DNA of 64,000 nucleotides from positions 87,810,879-87,874,878 of the forward strand of contig CM066318.1 of assembly GCA_033807775.1 (NCBI GenBank), in the 5' to 3' direction. A model generated the notes under the pieces. The model saw nothing but the letters and a program-made list of their open reading frames with translations. It made no database searches and was not told the origin of the DNA. The position numbers were made by a program, and so were the translations under genes. Position 1 is the stretch's first letter, and every line of letters starts with the position of its first letter. This document shows positions 1-10,725 of this stretch, piece after piece. Source of the stretch: Saussurea involucrata. Taxonomy: Eukaryota > Streptophyta > Magnoliopsida > Asterales > Asteraceae.

Positions 1-117
1 GTTCCATAGAGTACTCTATCCTCTTCAGCGCATTTACTAGTCTTGAAGATAGCTTCTATTTCCTTCAGCCACTTCATAGCTTTCACTGGATCCCGATCTC
101 CCGAGTAAGTTGGAGGC
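1..117 (-). pseudogene. Ty3/Gypsy gag fragment, 3' side of Copia insertion
   Basis: Reverse-strand translation gives a Gypsy capsid-like stretch with CKPPTYSGDRDP, then AMKWLKEIEAIF and a Cys/Glu-rich segment, typical of the plant retrotransposon gag domain (pattern CKPPxFxG...DP...WL.EIE..F). It is the direct continuation of the gag at 4583-4976. The two halves were separated by the Copia element at 118-4582, and GAGGC is duplicated at the break. The gag continues past the window start, so its C-terminus, zinc knuckle and pol are not visible. The role in an intact element is particle assembly. Family call is by motif only. Confidence 0.8.
113..117. repeat. Target-site duplication GAGGC (left)
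   Basis: GAGGC at 113-117 is repeated exactly at 4583-4587, immediately outside the two LTRs of the Copia element. This is the 5-bp duplication made by its integration. Confidence 0.95.
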
Positions 118-429
118 TGTTGGTGCAAGTGTACCACATCTCTATATATTTATATATATTTATTTTGATGATTACAAACACACCGCATTATTGTTTATCT
201 AACAATCCTATCCAAGTGTACAGTTCTTGAAGAACACGAAGATTTAATCTGAAGGGTTCAAGACGGAAGTGTTTACGTCGTCATTATTGTTTATAACTAA
301 TAATGATAAACACCCTAAAATAATATACCACTTGGATATTTCTAAAAACCCAACAATTAATTTTAATAAGGTTTTGAGAAGATTCAGCAAGATTTGGGTG
401 CTGTCCTGGAAGCTGACTTTTCCTGACGG

Positions 430-690
430 CGGTATACCGTGGCGGTACAGCCGGTATACCGCGGGTACACTACAGCCGGTATACCGCGGGTGTTCAGCCG
501 GTATACCGCGGCAGGCCGTGTGCATCTCTGATTGGTTGAAGTTACCTTTTCCTGACGGCGGTATACCGCGGCGGTACAGCCGGTATACCGCGGGTACATA
601 ATTCCTGTCAACTTTGCATGTAGCCGTTGGTGTGTCAGTCACCTTTTCTGACGGCGGTATACCGCATGCATTTGGCGGTATACCGCGGAT
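430..690. promoter_or_regulatory. GGTATACC palindrome cluster in LTR U3
   Basis: Eight GGTATACC palindromes occur in about 260 bp, mostly within the longer word CGGTATACCGCGG. They end about 25 bp before the TATA box. The position just upstream of the core promoter suggests an enhancer array or methylation target; that role is inference. The cluster is duplicated in the 3' LTR at about 3676-3936. Confidence 0.6.
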
Positions 691-714
691 GCATAATGCC
701 GTTGGAGATGCTGA

Positions 715-722
715 TATATAAA
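715..722 (+). promoter_or_regulatory. TATA box of Copia LTR
   Basis: TATATAAA lies between the GGTATACC cluster and a CA-rich stretch (ACCACAACAACAGTAACAAC) that looks like a plant transcript start and 5' leader. The same site occurs in the 3' LTR at 3961-3968. Transcription would start about 25-35 bp downstream. Confidence 0.65.
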
Positions 723-1338
723 GAAGCTGTTGGTGATGAAGAAAAATAGACCTCAGACCACAACAACAGTAACAACAAGCAGCAAACTCTCAGCTCTCTC
801 ACTCTCACTTATTTATAATATATATTTTATAAAACTTTTTTATAAAATATCCAAGTGTGAGATATTATACAAGAGTGATTACCCATTGTGAGTTATACTC
901 CTCTTGTAAGTATTTGAATAACGGGTGTGTGATCCTGTTTATCTCATAGCAGAGGCTTGAGAAACTATTACAAATACCTTTGTACTTGGTTTGTATTTCT
1001 ACCGTAAAGAATACATTTATTGGATCGTGTCGGGAAGTGTCTCGGCTGCTGGTTTATCACAGTTGGTGGTAAATCAGTAAATCTCTGTGTCAAGTATCTC
1101 TATCCCTTATCTCTTTATTTATTCCGCTGTGCTTTATTATATTTGTTTATATAAACTGCTTTGCATTTATATTTATTTATATAATCTCTGTGTATTTGTT
1201 TATATTTACACTCTTCGTTATTATTTGTATACTCTGATTTATTTATACTGTTTCTGTACTGTATTTATTTGTAAAAGAATTTTTGAAAGTAAAAGATTTT
1301 AAAATACAACCTTACCCCCCCTTAGGTTCTCCAACATT

Positions 1339-1350
1339 TGGTATCAGAGC
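1339..1350 (+). other. Primer binding site, tRNA-iMet
   Basis: TGGTATCAGAGC starts 3 bases after the 5' LTR end. It is complementary to the 3' end of plant initiator tRNA-Met and is the usual minus-strand DNA primer site of Copia elements. Confidence 0.92.
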
Positions 1351-1398
1351 AGGGCTTTCAAAAATCGTCTATTTAATTTTTTAAAATCCGTTTTTGTT

Positions 1399-2607
1399 AT
1401 GGCTCATCAAAATGCTTGGTTTTCTAAATCTCTTCTTATTGATTTCGAAAATTTTGATCTTTGGGCAAATTCTTTTGAACGTTGTGTTCGTGGGATAAAT
1501 CAAAAAATTTGGGATATTATTATTAAAGGAAATTTCAAACCCACAAAATTTCAAAACAACAAAGTTGTTGAAAAACCTAGCTCGGAATGGTCCGACGAAG
1601 ATGAGGCTAATTATTGTTTAAATTATGAAGCCAAAAATTTTCTCTTTTCGGTTCTTACTAACGATGATATTGAGCGTGTTTATCTCTTTGAAACTGCTCG
1701 TGATATTTGGGAGAACTTGAACGTCACCTATGGTGGAAACTCAAAAGAAAAGAGAGACGAAACCCGAGATCAAAGAAATGAAGAAACGTGTCTCATCGTC
1801 GACTGCGAGAAAGAGGTATGTACTTCATACTCAAGTTATTCTAGTTGTAGTGATAACGATGATGATATTGATATGTCAAATGTCTCTTTTCAAAAATTGA
1901 TTGTTCTCGTAAATAGTTATAAAAATGAGAATGCTAAATTAAAAGAAGAATTATTATTATGTCAAAATGAGTTGAATAATTGTAAACAAACCATTGCATG
2001 TGATAATAAAATCAAAAATGAGTTAAATGATAAAGTTATCACTTTAAAAAAGAAAGCATGCGAAAATATTGTTTGCAAATCTTGCATTGTCTTAAATGAT
2101 AAAATTGCATGTTTAGAGAAAAGAACATGTGAAAATATTTTATGTACAAAATGCGATATACTTGAAAATGATAATGCATGTTTAAAAGCTAAATGCGATT
2201 TATATGAAAAAGATAATCTGTTAGCTAATGCATTTCAAAATAGCAATGATAAAGTGCTTAAAATGCTAAATATGCCTAATCGTATAAATTGTCGTAAAGG
2301 CATTGGTTCCGATACATGTGTTGATAAATGTTCGTGTAAACCCATTAAAAGATTTTTTGCATCTCCTAAAGTTGATACGAGAAAACCTCCGTATGTATCC
2401 AAAATGAATAATGTGAATTATATGCCGAGGAAACCGTATGCTTGCATGTATAATAGCAAATTTTCTAGACCAAAGAATAATGTAAATTTGCATGCTTCAT
2501 TTTACGTCTATGATAAATACGATCGTAAAATAAAAATGGTTAGAAAATGGATTCCGAAAGGAATGTTTAATGTTGACAATCCCGGTGGGATGCGTTTGTG
2601 GTTTTAA
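1399..2607 (+). CDS. Copia-type Gag-like protein, 402 aa
   Basis: The ORF starts with ATG 49 nt after the primer site. Residues 1-110 look like the plant Copia gag N-terminal region (WSDEDEANYCLNYEAKN, ARDIWENLNVTYGG). Residues about 155-290 are Asn/Lys/Leu-rich and coiled-coil-like, with recurring Cys pairs such as CENIVCKSC, CENILCTKC and CDLYEKDN. I see no canonical CCHC zinc knuckle. The C-terminus ends RKWIPKGMFN, close to the WIPK/WVPK segment that in SIRE-type polyproteins precedes protease. The frame then stops, so pol appears to have been removed at the gag-pol boundary. In complete elements Gag packages the RNA in cytoplasmic particles. No breaks are visible, so it may be functional. 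Confidence 0.78.
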   Translation: MAHQNAWFSKSLLIDFENFDLWANSFERCVRGINQKIWDIIIKGNFKPTKFQNNKVVEKPSSEWSDEDEANYCLNYEAKNFLFSVLTNDDIERVYLFETARDIWENLNVTYGGNSKEKRDETRDQRNEETCLIVDCEKEVCTSYSSYSSCSDNDDDIDMSNVSFQKLIVLVNSYKNENAKLKEELLLCQNELNNCKQTIACDNKIKNELNDKVITLKKKACENIVCKSCIVLNDKIACLEKRTCENILCTKCDILENDNACLKAKCDLYEKDNLLANAFQNSNDKVLKMLNMPNRINCRKGIGSDTCVDKCSCKPIKRFFASPKVDTRKPPYVSKMNNVNYMPRKPYACMYNSKFSRPKNNVNLHASFYVYDKYDRKIKMVRKWIPKGMFNVDNPGGMRLWF

Positions 2608-2754
2608 ACCATTTTTATGGTTTTGTATGTTTGTCGTGTTTGTTTTATGTCGACAACATATTTTTTTTGCAGTTTATGTTTTTATACTAACTGTTAAAAG
2701 GACCCATAAGAAAAGGGTACCACGAAATATTTTCTTTGCCTTTTGTAGGTGATT

Positions 2755-3010
2755 CCTGGCGAGGATACAATACGTGTTACCTGCCGAGGTTATAATACGT
2801 GGTTACCTGCCGAGGTTATAATACGTGGTTACCTGCCGAGGTTATAATACGTGGTTACCTGCCGAGGTTATAATACGTGGTTACCTGCCGAGGTTATAAT
2901 ACGTGGTTACCTGCCGAGGTTATAATACGTGGTTACCTGCCGAGGTTATAATACGTGTTACCTGCCGAGGTTATAATACGTGGTTACCTGACGAGGTCAT
3001 AATACGTGGT
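2755..3010. repeat. 26-bp minisatellite, about ten copies
   Basis: The unit GTTACCTGCCGAGGTTATAA plus TACGTG is repeated head-to-tail. The first and last units are diverged and the middle ones nearly identical. It lies in the non-coding 3' part of the element. There are no spacers, so it is not a CRISPR array. Confidence 0.9.
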
Positions 3011-3363
3011 GATTTTTTTTTATCACATAAAATTAACCGTATATTGAAGCCTTAAGATCCGTTTTGGTGCAAGTGTTTCGTATTGGTTTGTATATCTTTG
3101 TCTCTATTGCTTTCTGCATTTTATTTTATCCCTCAAATTTTATAAAATCAAATTGATATCGTTATTAATTTGAGGGGGAGCGTTTTATTATATTTACCCA
3201 TGAGTTTATGCTACCTCAATTATATGCATATTTTGAGGGGGAGCATCTCTCGAGGGGAAGCATACCGTCTTTCTTGACCCTTTTTGTTTCGACAAACGGG
3301 GGAGAGAAACCGCATATGCTCTTGCTTAGCGGTTGTGTTTGTCATCATCAAAAAGGGGGAGAT
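3011..3363 (+). other. 3' untranslated region with serial polypurine tracts
   Basis: This stretch has no gene. TTGAGGGGGAGCG (about 3170), TTTGAGGGGGAGCAT (about 3233), CGAGGGGAAGC (about 3250) and AAAAAGGGGGAGAT (about 3349-3363) precede the 3' LTR. The last abuts the LTR and is the probable primer for plus-strand DNA. The others look like extra or decoy polypurine tracts. Confidence 0.7.
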
Positions 3364-4582
3364 TGTTGGTGCAAGTGTACCACATCTCTATATATTTATA
3401 TATATTTATTTTGATGATTACAAACACACCGCATTATTGTTTATCTAACAATCCTATCCAAGTGTACAGTTCTTGAAGAACACGAAGATTTAATCTGAAG
3501 GGTTCAAGACGGAAGTGTTTACGTCGTCATTATTGTTTATAACTAATAATGATAAACACCCTAAAATAATATACCACTTGGATATTTCTAAAAACCCAAC
3601 AATTAATTTTAATAAGGTTTTGAGAAGATTCAGCAAGATTTGGGTGCTGTCCTGGAAGCTGACTTTTCCTGACGGCGGTATACCGCGGCGGTACAGCCGG
3701 TATACCGCGGGTACACTACAGCCGGTATACCGCGGGTGTTCAGCCGGTATACCGCGGCAGGCCGTGTGCATCTCTGATTGGTTGAAGTTACCTTTTCCTG
3801 ACGGCGGTATACCGCGGCGGTACAGCCGGTATACCGCGGGTACATAATTCCTGTCAACTTTGCATGTAGCCGTTGGTGTGTCAGTCACCTTTTCTGACGG
3901 CGGTATACCGCATGCATTTGGCGGTATACCGCGGATGCATAATGCCGTTGGAGATGCTGATATATAAAGAAGCTGTTGGTGATGAAGAAAAATAGACCTC
4001 AGACCACAACAACAGTAACAACAAGCAGCAAACTCTCAGCTCTCTCACTCTCACTTATTTATAATATATATTTTATAAAACTTTTTTATAAAATATCCAA
4101 GTGTGAGATATTATACAAGAGTGATTACCCATTGTGAGTTATACTCCTCTTGTAAGTATTTGAATAACGGGTGTGTGATCCTGTTTATCTCATAGCAGAG
4201 GCTTGAGAAACTATTACAAATACCTTTGTACTTGGTTTGTATTTCTACCGTAAAGAATACATTTATTGGATCGTGTCGGGAAGTGTCTCGGCTGCTGGTT
4301 TATCACAGTTGGTGGTAAATCAGTAAATCTCTGTGTCAAGTATCTCTATCCCTTATCTCTTTATTTATTCCGCTGTGCTTTATTATATTTGTTTATATAA
4401 ACTGCTTTGCATTTATATTTATTTATATAATCTCTGTGTATTTGTTTATATTTACACTCTTCGTTATTATTTGTATACTCTGATTTATTTATACTGTTTC
4501 TGTACTGTATTTATTTGTAAAAGAATTTTTGAAAGTAAAAGATTTTAAAATACAACCTTACCCCCCCTTAGGTTCTCCAACA
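3364..4582 (+). repeat. 3' LTR of Copia element
   Basis: A second copy of the 1219-bp LTR, differing from the first at one base that I can find. It starts TGTTGG directly after the polypurine tract and ends CCAACA directly before the target duplication GAGGC. Confidence 0.95.
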
Positions 4583-4976
4583 GAGGCTTACAACTTAAGA
4601 ACATTTTATAGTCACACTTTCTTAGTACTGGTGTGATCGTAGGTGTAATAGGCATCTCGTCTTCCTGACCAGGATCTGGTGTATCAGCTTCATTATGACG
4701 AGTTCGATCGAACATGGCTTGTATACTGGCCTGCAGTCTTCCCATTTCGGCTGTTAAATCGTCCCTAGTGACAAATTCATTACCTCGCGGCGGAGCTCCA
4801 CTCCCAGTTCTACCCCCAATTCTGCCTCCACCTCTTTCTCCCCCCTCTTCCCCTTCCTCCGGCTGTTGGGTTTGTTCTATTCGGATTTCCTCCTCCTTCC
4901 CGATTCGTTTGTCTAGTACCACTTGCCATTCTGTTGATTCAAACAAGGTTAATATACACATAAGCACATACCCCAT
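4583..4976 (-). pseudogene. Ty3/Gypsy gag N-terminal part, disrupted
   Basis: The reverse-strand frame reads a basic/Glu/Gly-rich head (QQPEEGEEGGERGGG), then VTRDDLTAEMGRLQASIQAM, then the conserved gag approach KCDYKMFLSCKP. At that point the Copia element enters, and the frame picks up again at 117-1. The exact start codon is uncertain: a Met at 4976 opens the frame, but the first 20 residues may be leader. It lies just downstream, on the minus strand, of the primer site at 5178-5189. The element belongs to the same broad group as C1, sharing sequence just after the primer site (TATCAGAGCCCTAG). Confidence 0.78.
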
Positions 4977-5177
4977 ATAACAAGGTATTCCAGTTCAAAC
5001 ATGTACCTGTAAGATCACAATTACACTGGCCAGGTGTAATCTGAAATTACCTTACATGATGTTCCTTCTACCTTTTTATATTTAACATCCCAAGGTTCTA
5101 CAATAATAAGGACATCCTACTTCACATGCAGTTTAAGTCTAGGTACAGATACAAATACCTAAATCCCTTAAACTAGG

Positions 5178-5189
5178 GCTCTGATACCA
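5178..5189 (-). other. Primer binding site of Gypsy element A
   Basis: On the minus strand TGGTATCAGAGC starts 2 bases after the LTR end (GGTCGTTACA). It fixes the element orientation as minus and the LTR boundary at 5192. Confidence 0.88.
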
Positions 5190-5191
5190 TC

Positions 5192-6856
5192 TGTAACGAC
5201 CCAGATTTCCAAACATAGTTCAAATAGCATACATTGCATAACGTCGTTAAAACAAGAGATACATCATATAACAAATATGGTCCCCTAGTCTTTACAAACA
5301 TTCAATACATCATTACAAACGTTTACTTAGTAACTTTACATCATTACTAATAACATGCTGTAACTACTAAACACATCATAGTCTTCAACTACATAGTCCT
5401 CCAAAAGCTATTCGCGGTTTAACCTTCTTATTTGCTCTTACTCGATCCACGACCTGGAATACATATTTTTAAAACAAAATGAGGGTTAGACCTTGAGGTC
5501 TAGTGAGAAAATCCTCGTTAGTTAAAAACCATTTGCACAACATCATACACATAATTCACATAGGAATATCAACTAAGAATCATGCATCATGTATCTTTCC
5601 ATCTCATTCTCTTGGCCATATTAATCGGTTGCGAGCCAACTAATTAATTTACACCGCTGTACTGAATACATCCAACACCACTGTCCCTTTGTACAACCAA
5701 CATACACCGGTCCTAAGCCCGACCAACTAGCACCCATGCAGTGTAATACTCATATAAACATAATATGCACATTATTACACTCATTCCACATATATGTATT
5801 CCAGTTGAAAACATTTTAAATAAAAACTCACTTGTTTGCTTATCAATACTCTTTCGAGGCTTCCACAAAGAACTCAGCTTTCACCTTCGATTCACAGTAT
5901 CTGAAACAATTGAATACATATATGTCTTTACCAAATAGAACATACAAATCTTACTAAAGCTAAGAACTCTAGATAACTCTAATCTTCAAATGTTACCCCC
6001 AAACCCGAACTTAAGTCGAGTCCATAATGCATTCAGTCCTCATTCATCCCCCCTCCAAGAATTAACAAGACACAGGTTACTGGATACTCAAAAGCATCTA
6101 AACTCTCAAAATTAATCAAACAGCTAAACTATCCGGACAACACAAAACTATCCGGACGACACATACTATCCGGACAACACACACAATCCGAATAACACCA
6201 CTTTCCGGATAACACCACTTCCCGGATAACATTACCAATCCGGATAACACCCGGATACCAAAGCAATCCGGACATCATCCGGTATCTCATTTCGTCCAGA
6301 AACTAGAGGAAAGAGGACTTACCCGGTTAGTAGATTCATCCGGATACCTGCAAGAAAGGACTACCGGACACTATCAACATATTACCCGGACACCACCCAA
6401 AAACTACCGGACACATTCATCTTATCCAGGAACCTCTGACTGTTCATCCATTTTCTACCCAGAAATCGACTGAATCATTACTAGATGTGAAATTGATGAT
6501 TCTACTCCGATAGAAACCTTCCAATACCGATTACACACATAAATTACAAAGGAACATACCTTACTTTCACTTCCAAGCACTTCAAATTAGGCCTTAACCT
6601 TAGCTTTCTCCTTCTTCTCTTTTGGTCTCAAAACACACACTGGATTTGCTGGATATTTTCTGCTGTTGTGATAATATCTGAATTCCTAAGGGGTAATATC
6701 AACCCATTTTACCATTTTAGTCCTTGAGCTAGTCATTAATGACAAAAACACCCTTAACTTATAAATTAACCCAAACTTACCCTAAACATCAATTATAAAG
6801 TTAAATAAATTTAACGGAACTAACATTTAACTAACGAACTTACCCGGGGTATTACA
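5192..6856 (-). repeat. 5' LTR of Gypsy element A
   Basis: On the minus strand it starts TGTAATACCCCGGG and ends GGGTCGTTACA, giving 1665 bp with TGTAA/TTACA ends. It is followed by the primer site and gag. The partner LTR would lie before position 1. At 6856 it abuts an unrelated SIRE-like ORF tail, so element A inserted into, or truncated, that older element. It contains a CCGGA-rich block. Confidence 0.82.
6125..6420. repeat. CCGGA-word-rich block 1
   Basis: Words such as ATCCGGACAACAC, CCGGATAACACC and TACCGGACAC recur every 10-25 bp without a fixed period. The block lies in the U3 part of LTR A. It is not a clean tandem repeat. Confidence 0.75.
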
Positions 6857-6895
6857 CTTCATCATCGGAGATATCCATATCCATTACCATCTCGG

Positions 6896-9424
6896 CTATG
6901 GTAACTCGGCTTCGGGTAAATCTTCGGTTGTTGTTGCCGCAGTTGGGGGTTTCGGATGAACCACAGTAGTCGTTTCAGTGAGGATCTGGGCGGACTCGGT
7001 TAGTCTTTGTCTTTTCTCCCCCTCACGGTGATCAGGATCATCCTGGTCATCGTGCTTGCGCTTTAGACCACCAGCTTGACTTTTGTAGGTATCTTCGAGT
7101 GTTCGGACTCTCTCGGACAGCGTTGTGAACGCTTGTTGAACGTCCTTAAGAGTCGAGTCAATGTTATCCATCCGAGAGGTGATCGATGACGAAGGAGCAG
7201 TGACCTGAGATTTCAGAACGGATAGCAGGTCTGCTTCAGTTGAGGCGTCGGTTTCTGATTGTTGGAGCAGTTGGGCTAGAAGCATCGTCTTTAGGGTGTC
7301 CACCGAATATATAGGCTGAACAGGAGCTGGTGGAGGTGTAGGTGCGGTTTCAGCTTCGACGACCTTCTCTTTACCTTTAATTAAGATCTTAATTTTGTCG
7401 AGCTCGGCGGTGAGGCGCTGCTCCATTGCCTCGCGGACAGCCTTGAGGGTGCTGTCCAGGGACCCTGGTGACACAAAGTCGGGAGAGATAACACCGGGAT
7501 CACTTAGATTACCCGTTGAGGCATCTACCTTAGAGGCAGAGCCACCTACGTTCACAGTTGGCAATTCGGTAGCTGTGGTATGATTTCCTTCCGATCCTCG
7601 TGTTCCGCCAGACGGAGACACTACGGAAGTTCCGATCGAGTCACGAAGAGTATCGATTTGGTGTTCCGCATCCTGTGTCCTAGCCGAAGAATGTATAATA
7701 TCAATTGGCTCTAGACTCAATGGTGCACTGAAAGAAGTCGAGATCGGGGGCTGCTGGTCTCTTATTTTAACACCAGTACTCTCCGAATGAGAGACCAGTG
7801 GAAGTTGTGCTTGATCCCTGTGAGAAGTTGAAACACCCGTCTTTTGAGAGACGGATGAGTGGCTGAGGGGGTTGTGCAAATGCACCGCTAGGTCCACAGT
7901 GGCTTCTTCAATACCCCATCCCAACGGATGAGACGGGATAGCAGATGTGGCTACCCGGATAACACTCGGTTGGGGTCGCTCAGAAGCCTCTTTATCTTTA
8001 CGGCTTAATCTTTCCTGGTTCGCTTTCGACCTTAACTCGCGTTGTCTCACATGCTCTAACGTATCACCTAATTCTCCCTTAGGTCTCCTTGTATCTCCCG
8101 TAGTGGGTTGAGTAGTAGGGATTGGAGGTGGTGTTGGTGATTCGGAAGGGATTCCTTCGGTAAAGTCTGGGTTTGGTCCGATACCAGAAGGTATTAATTT
8201 CAGGCGTATGTTACGGTCCGTATCGGAATCCATGGAGTCAGATTCCACGTTTTCAACTTGTCGGTATGGTGAAGGAGGGTCAGAGATATAAGGTTCGGTG
8301 TCATGGTGGAGCATCGGTCGGGATGATGTTTCGGCTTGGGATTGGCTAGTACTGGGACGCGTTTCCACTGCACCGCTCACTCCAGTTCCCCTCCCACGAA
8401 TTCTCAACACACCCCGCCCGGGAGCCCCTGCTGCCCGGGCCCTTCCACCTCTTGTCCTAGGACCCTCACGTCCCTCGGGTCTAAGTCCCTGGGCAGGTCC
8501 CTCTGGCGCTGGCTGGACCATGGGAATTCCTAACTCTTGTCTATAAGCTACCACACTCGGTGCAGTTGGATCCGCGTGAGCCAGTAGGGCTTCAGGTATG
8601 GGCATGGCTATGGCGTTGGACGGGTTACGAATCACCATATATTGCAAGTGGTGAGGAGGACATACCGGATGGTTAAGACGACGCGGTATCGCCAGATTCG
8701 CATCCATATGTTGTCGCACCGCCAGTGATAGGAAACGAGGGTATGGGAGGAACTTCTTTTGCTTCGTACCTCCGATTTGTCGAATAATCATCGCGAAGTC
8801 CACGTAGCGGTTGTAGCACACGGCATGAAATAACCGTAGGAAGTCACCGGTGCACTGGTCGATGCCCTTCCATCTGGAAGATAGGCACCTGTTCAGAATC
8901 ATAAACAGGGTGTACCAGATGGGGGCCAGATACTTGCGGTTGAACGCGGACGGTCGGTCGAGGGCATGATTGTAGCCGAGTGCGCGTACTTGAGCACACA
9001 GAGTTTGGTCATTGACCGCGGGGTCGTAGGCTTGGTGTCCTCCAGCATTTGCTGCTGGAAGTGAAAGAAGGCAACTGAATGACTCGGGTGTGAGCGTGAA
9101 GGGTTGGTTGTCAATCTGCGCCATAATGGACTGAGAATTGGCCGCTGTGTTGACTCGTGCGGCGAGCCAGACTTGAAGAACATACAGGACAGGGACGTCA
9201 GCTGTAATGGTGAGAGCCTCACGGAGAGGGTGACGCATCAATATATCCACGATCACACGGTGTTGTGGTTATGGTCGGAACTCAACGGCCTCCAGGTGGT
9301 GGTTGTTGGGCTCTATCTCTATGCCATGGTCAGGGGCGACCAAAGCGTTATCGGCGGCTTCGTCGATAAATTCCTCTTGAGGAACTTGCTCTTCCGGATT
9401 TTTCTGTGGTTGTTGATCCGCCAT
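6896..9424 (-). pseudogene. Extra ORF of a SIRE-like Copia element, one stop codon
   Basis: The frame opens with ATG at 9424 (MADQQPQKNPEE...), meets TAA at 9269-9271 and continues in the same frame to 6896, about 840 codons in all. Residues about 55-260 form a conserved-looking globular region with LRRHPL-like, FTLTPESFSCLL, RKYLAPIWYTLF, RWKGIDQCTGDF and YPRFLSLAVRQHM segments. The rest is Pro/Ser/Thr-rich, with a predicted coiled coil near the end (SVLKSQVTAPSSSITSRMDN). I recognise the type as the long additional ORF of Asteraceae Copia elements, often annotated as a plant transposon protein. Its function is unknown and it is not gag or pol. A 3' splice site (TTTTTATAG) lies just before the ATG. 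Downstream it is cut off by LTR A. Confidence 0.62.
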
Positions 9425-9431
9425 GGAATAT

Positions 9432-10156
9432 CTATAAAAAGTAGCACTATTAGTAAATGAGGCGTATGAACAAGTATCGGCGCGTACCATTGCAATAAGT
9501 GGCTCAATCTGAGACAGATCGAGGACTGGCAGAAGAAAACAAGGTACTGGATAGATAAAATAGGGGTGTCCGGACAAAGCAAGGAAATACATAACTTACC
9601 GGACAAACCCAACTATCCGGACAAAAGCTATCCGGACAACGAAGGTTCCGGATGAATTGAAGGTTTCCGGATAAAATGGACATTCCGGATAACATGGTTT
9701 CAGAATGACAGAGGTTTCCGGACAAATGGGAGTCCGGACATATCAACAATCCGGTAGTTGAACTTACCGGAAACCCTGAGGTTCCCGGACAACTAGGTTT
9801 CCGGATGATGATCGAAACCGGACAAAATATCTAAAGTTATGAAGCAATCCGGACAGATCATCTTACACAAGGTAGTTTCCGGATACAACGAATGTTTCCG
9901 GATGACATCCAACATAATCAAACGTGCAAATCTCAGACTCAAGAAAGTGCTAAAGCATATAATGAGATGCGATGGACTCATATGAACACACAAAAACAAC
10001 TCAGGCGACCTGAGGAACACCGAATCGACTCGAAGTCGAAGAAACCCAAAAGGGTTTTTCGGATGCAGTGGATTGACCAAAATGGTGGTCAAGTGTTGTG
10101 ATGTGGGGTACAATACGTACGTAGATGAGTTCGAGATGGAAAAATAAACAACATAC
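9432..10156 (-). other. Predicted leader intron with CCGGA-rich block 2
   Basis: On the minus strand a good donor, CAG/GTATGT (intron base 10156), and an acceptor, TTTTTATAG (ending 9432), bracket about 725 bp just upstream of the ATG at 9424. The intron holds CCGGA words (TATCCGGACAAC, TTCCGGATGAAT and others) between about 9565 and 9905. Frames on both strands here are short and follow the repeats. A further group of CCGGA words lies at 10240-10380, upstream of the donor. Splicing is inferred. Confidence 0.5.
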
Positions 10157-10439
10157 CTGATTGTTGATCGAAACGTGAGAGAGAATCGAGGATGTTGAGA
10201 GAGGCCGAACGAGAGAGAGAAGAGAGGGTTTAGGGGTTTTGTGCGAAGGAGTCCGGAAAAGTGAGACAAGGAACCCGGATGCTTTTATATAAAGGCCAGA
10301 GTCCGGGTATGGTATCCGGGTTCCTATCCAATTCGGATAAGGACCCGGTCCGGAAACCTATCCGGAAAGTCCGGATAAACTGGATTTTCACAAAAAAAAT
10401 CCCTGACCTCGTAGATTTTACAAAAATAGGACTATTTGA

Positions 10440-10725
10440 ATTTAAAAATGAACCTTCTCTTGCTCCCCCTCAAACTGAGCAAGGGGATGACTTTGCTCCC
10501 CCTCGAATAGTGCAATGGAGAGCCCGACACACAAAAACTTTTGGACAATTAAAGAAAAACACTGTGTCGATCCCCCTCAAATGATGAACATGAAATGAAA
10601 TTCATACGGGAGTATCCACACACACAAAAAAGAACTTGTAGCAGTTAGAAAAAAAATTGTGTGACGCTCCCCCTCAACAGTAGAGTAGACTTACCTGATA
10701 CCGGTTCGTGCTCCCCCTGAACACA
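10440..10725 (-). other. Serial polypurine-tract-like motifs
   Basis: Read on the minus strand, TGAGGGGGAGC-type tracts occur at least five times (near 10463, 10498, 10570, 10670 and 10710). They resemble the tracts that precede 3' LTRs, but I do not see a TG...CA LTR directly after them. No gene was found in this stretch. Confidence 0.55.

Larger units (their letters stand above)
118..1336 (+). repeat. 5' LTR of Copia element
   Basis: It begins TGTTGGTGCAAG and ends CTCCAACA, followed by the primer site, and is repeated at 3364-4582 with a constant offset of 3246. It carries eight copies of the palindrome GGTATACC, a TATA box at 715-722 and an AT-rich, T-rich R/U5 portion. The short frames seen inside it on both strands follow the repeats and are not taken as genes. 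Confidence 0.95.
118..4582 (+). mobile_element. Complete non-autonomous Copia-type LTR retrotransposon
   Basis: The 4465-bp element has two 1219-bp LTRs, an iMet primer site, one gag-like ORF, a minisatellite, a polypurine tract and a 5-bp target duplication. LTR ends are TGTTGG...CCAACA. I see only one LTR-LTR mismatch (CCGTGG near 440 against CCGCGG near 3686), so the insertion is very recent. There is no protease, integrase, reverse transcriptase or RNase H: between the gag stop (2607) and the polypurine tract (about 3350) lie only about 750 bp without coding sequence. It therefore needs enzymes from a related element. It sits inside a minus-strand Gypsy gag. Confidence 0.93.

Noticed and set aside
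244..642. 132-codon minus-strand frame in the Copia LTR (and its copy at 3490-3888)
   Set aside because: Built from the GGTATACC repeats, present only because the LTR is repeated. No recognisable domain.
2755..3010. CRISPR-like array of 26-bp repeats
   Set aside because: Units are head-to-tail without unique spacers, inside a plant retrotransposon. It is a minisatellite.
8298..8546. Forward frames opposite the extra ORF
   Set aside because: Pro/Ser-rich shadow of the minus-strand ORF.
10261..10584. 107-codon forward frame
   Set aside because: Crosses CCGGA words and polypurine tracts of a minus-strand element.
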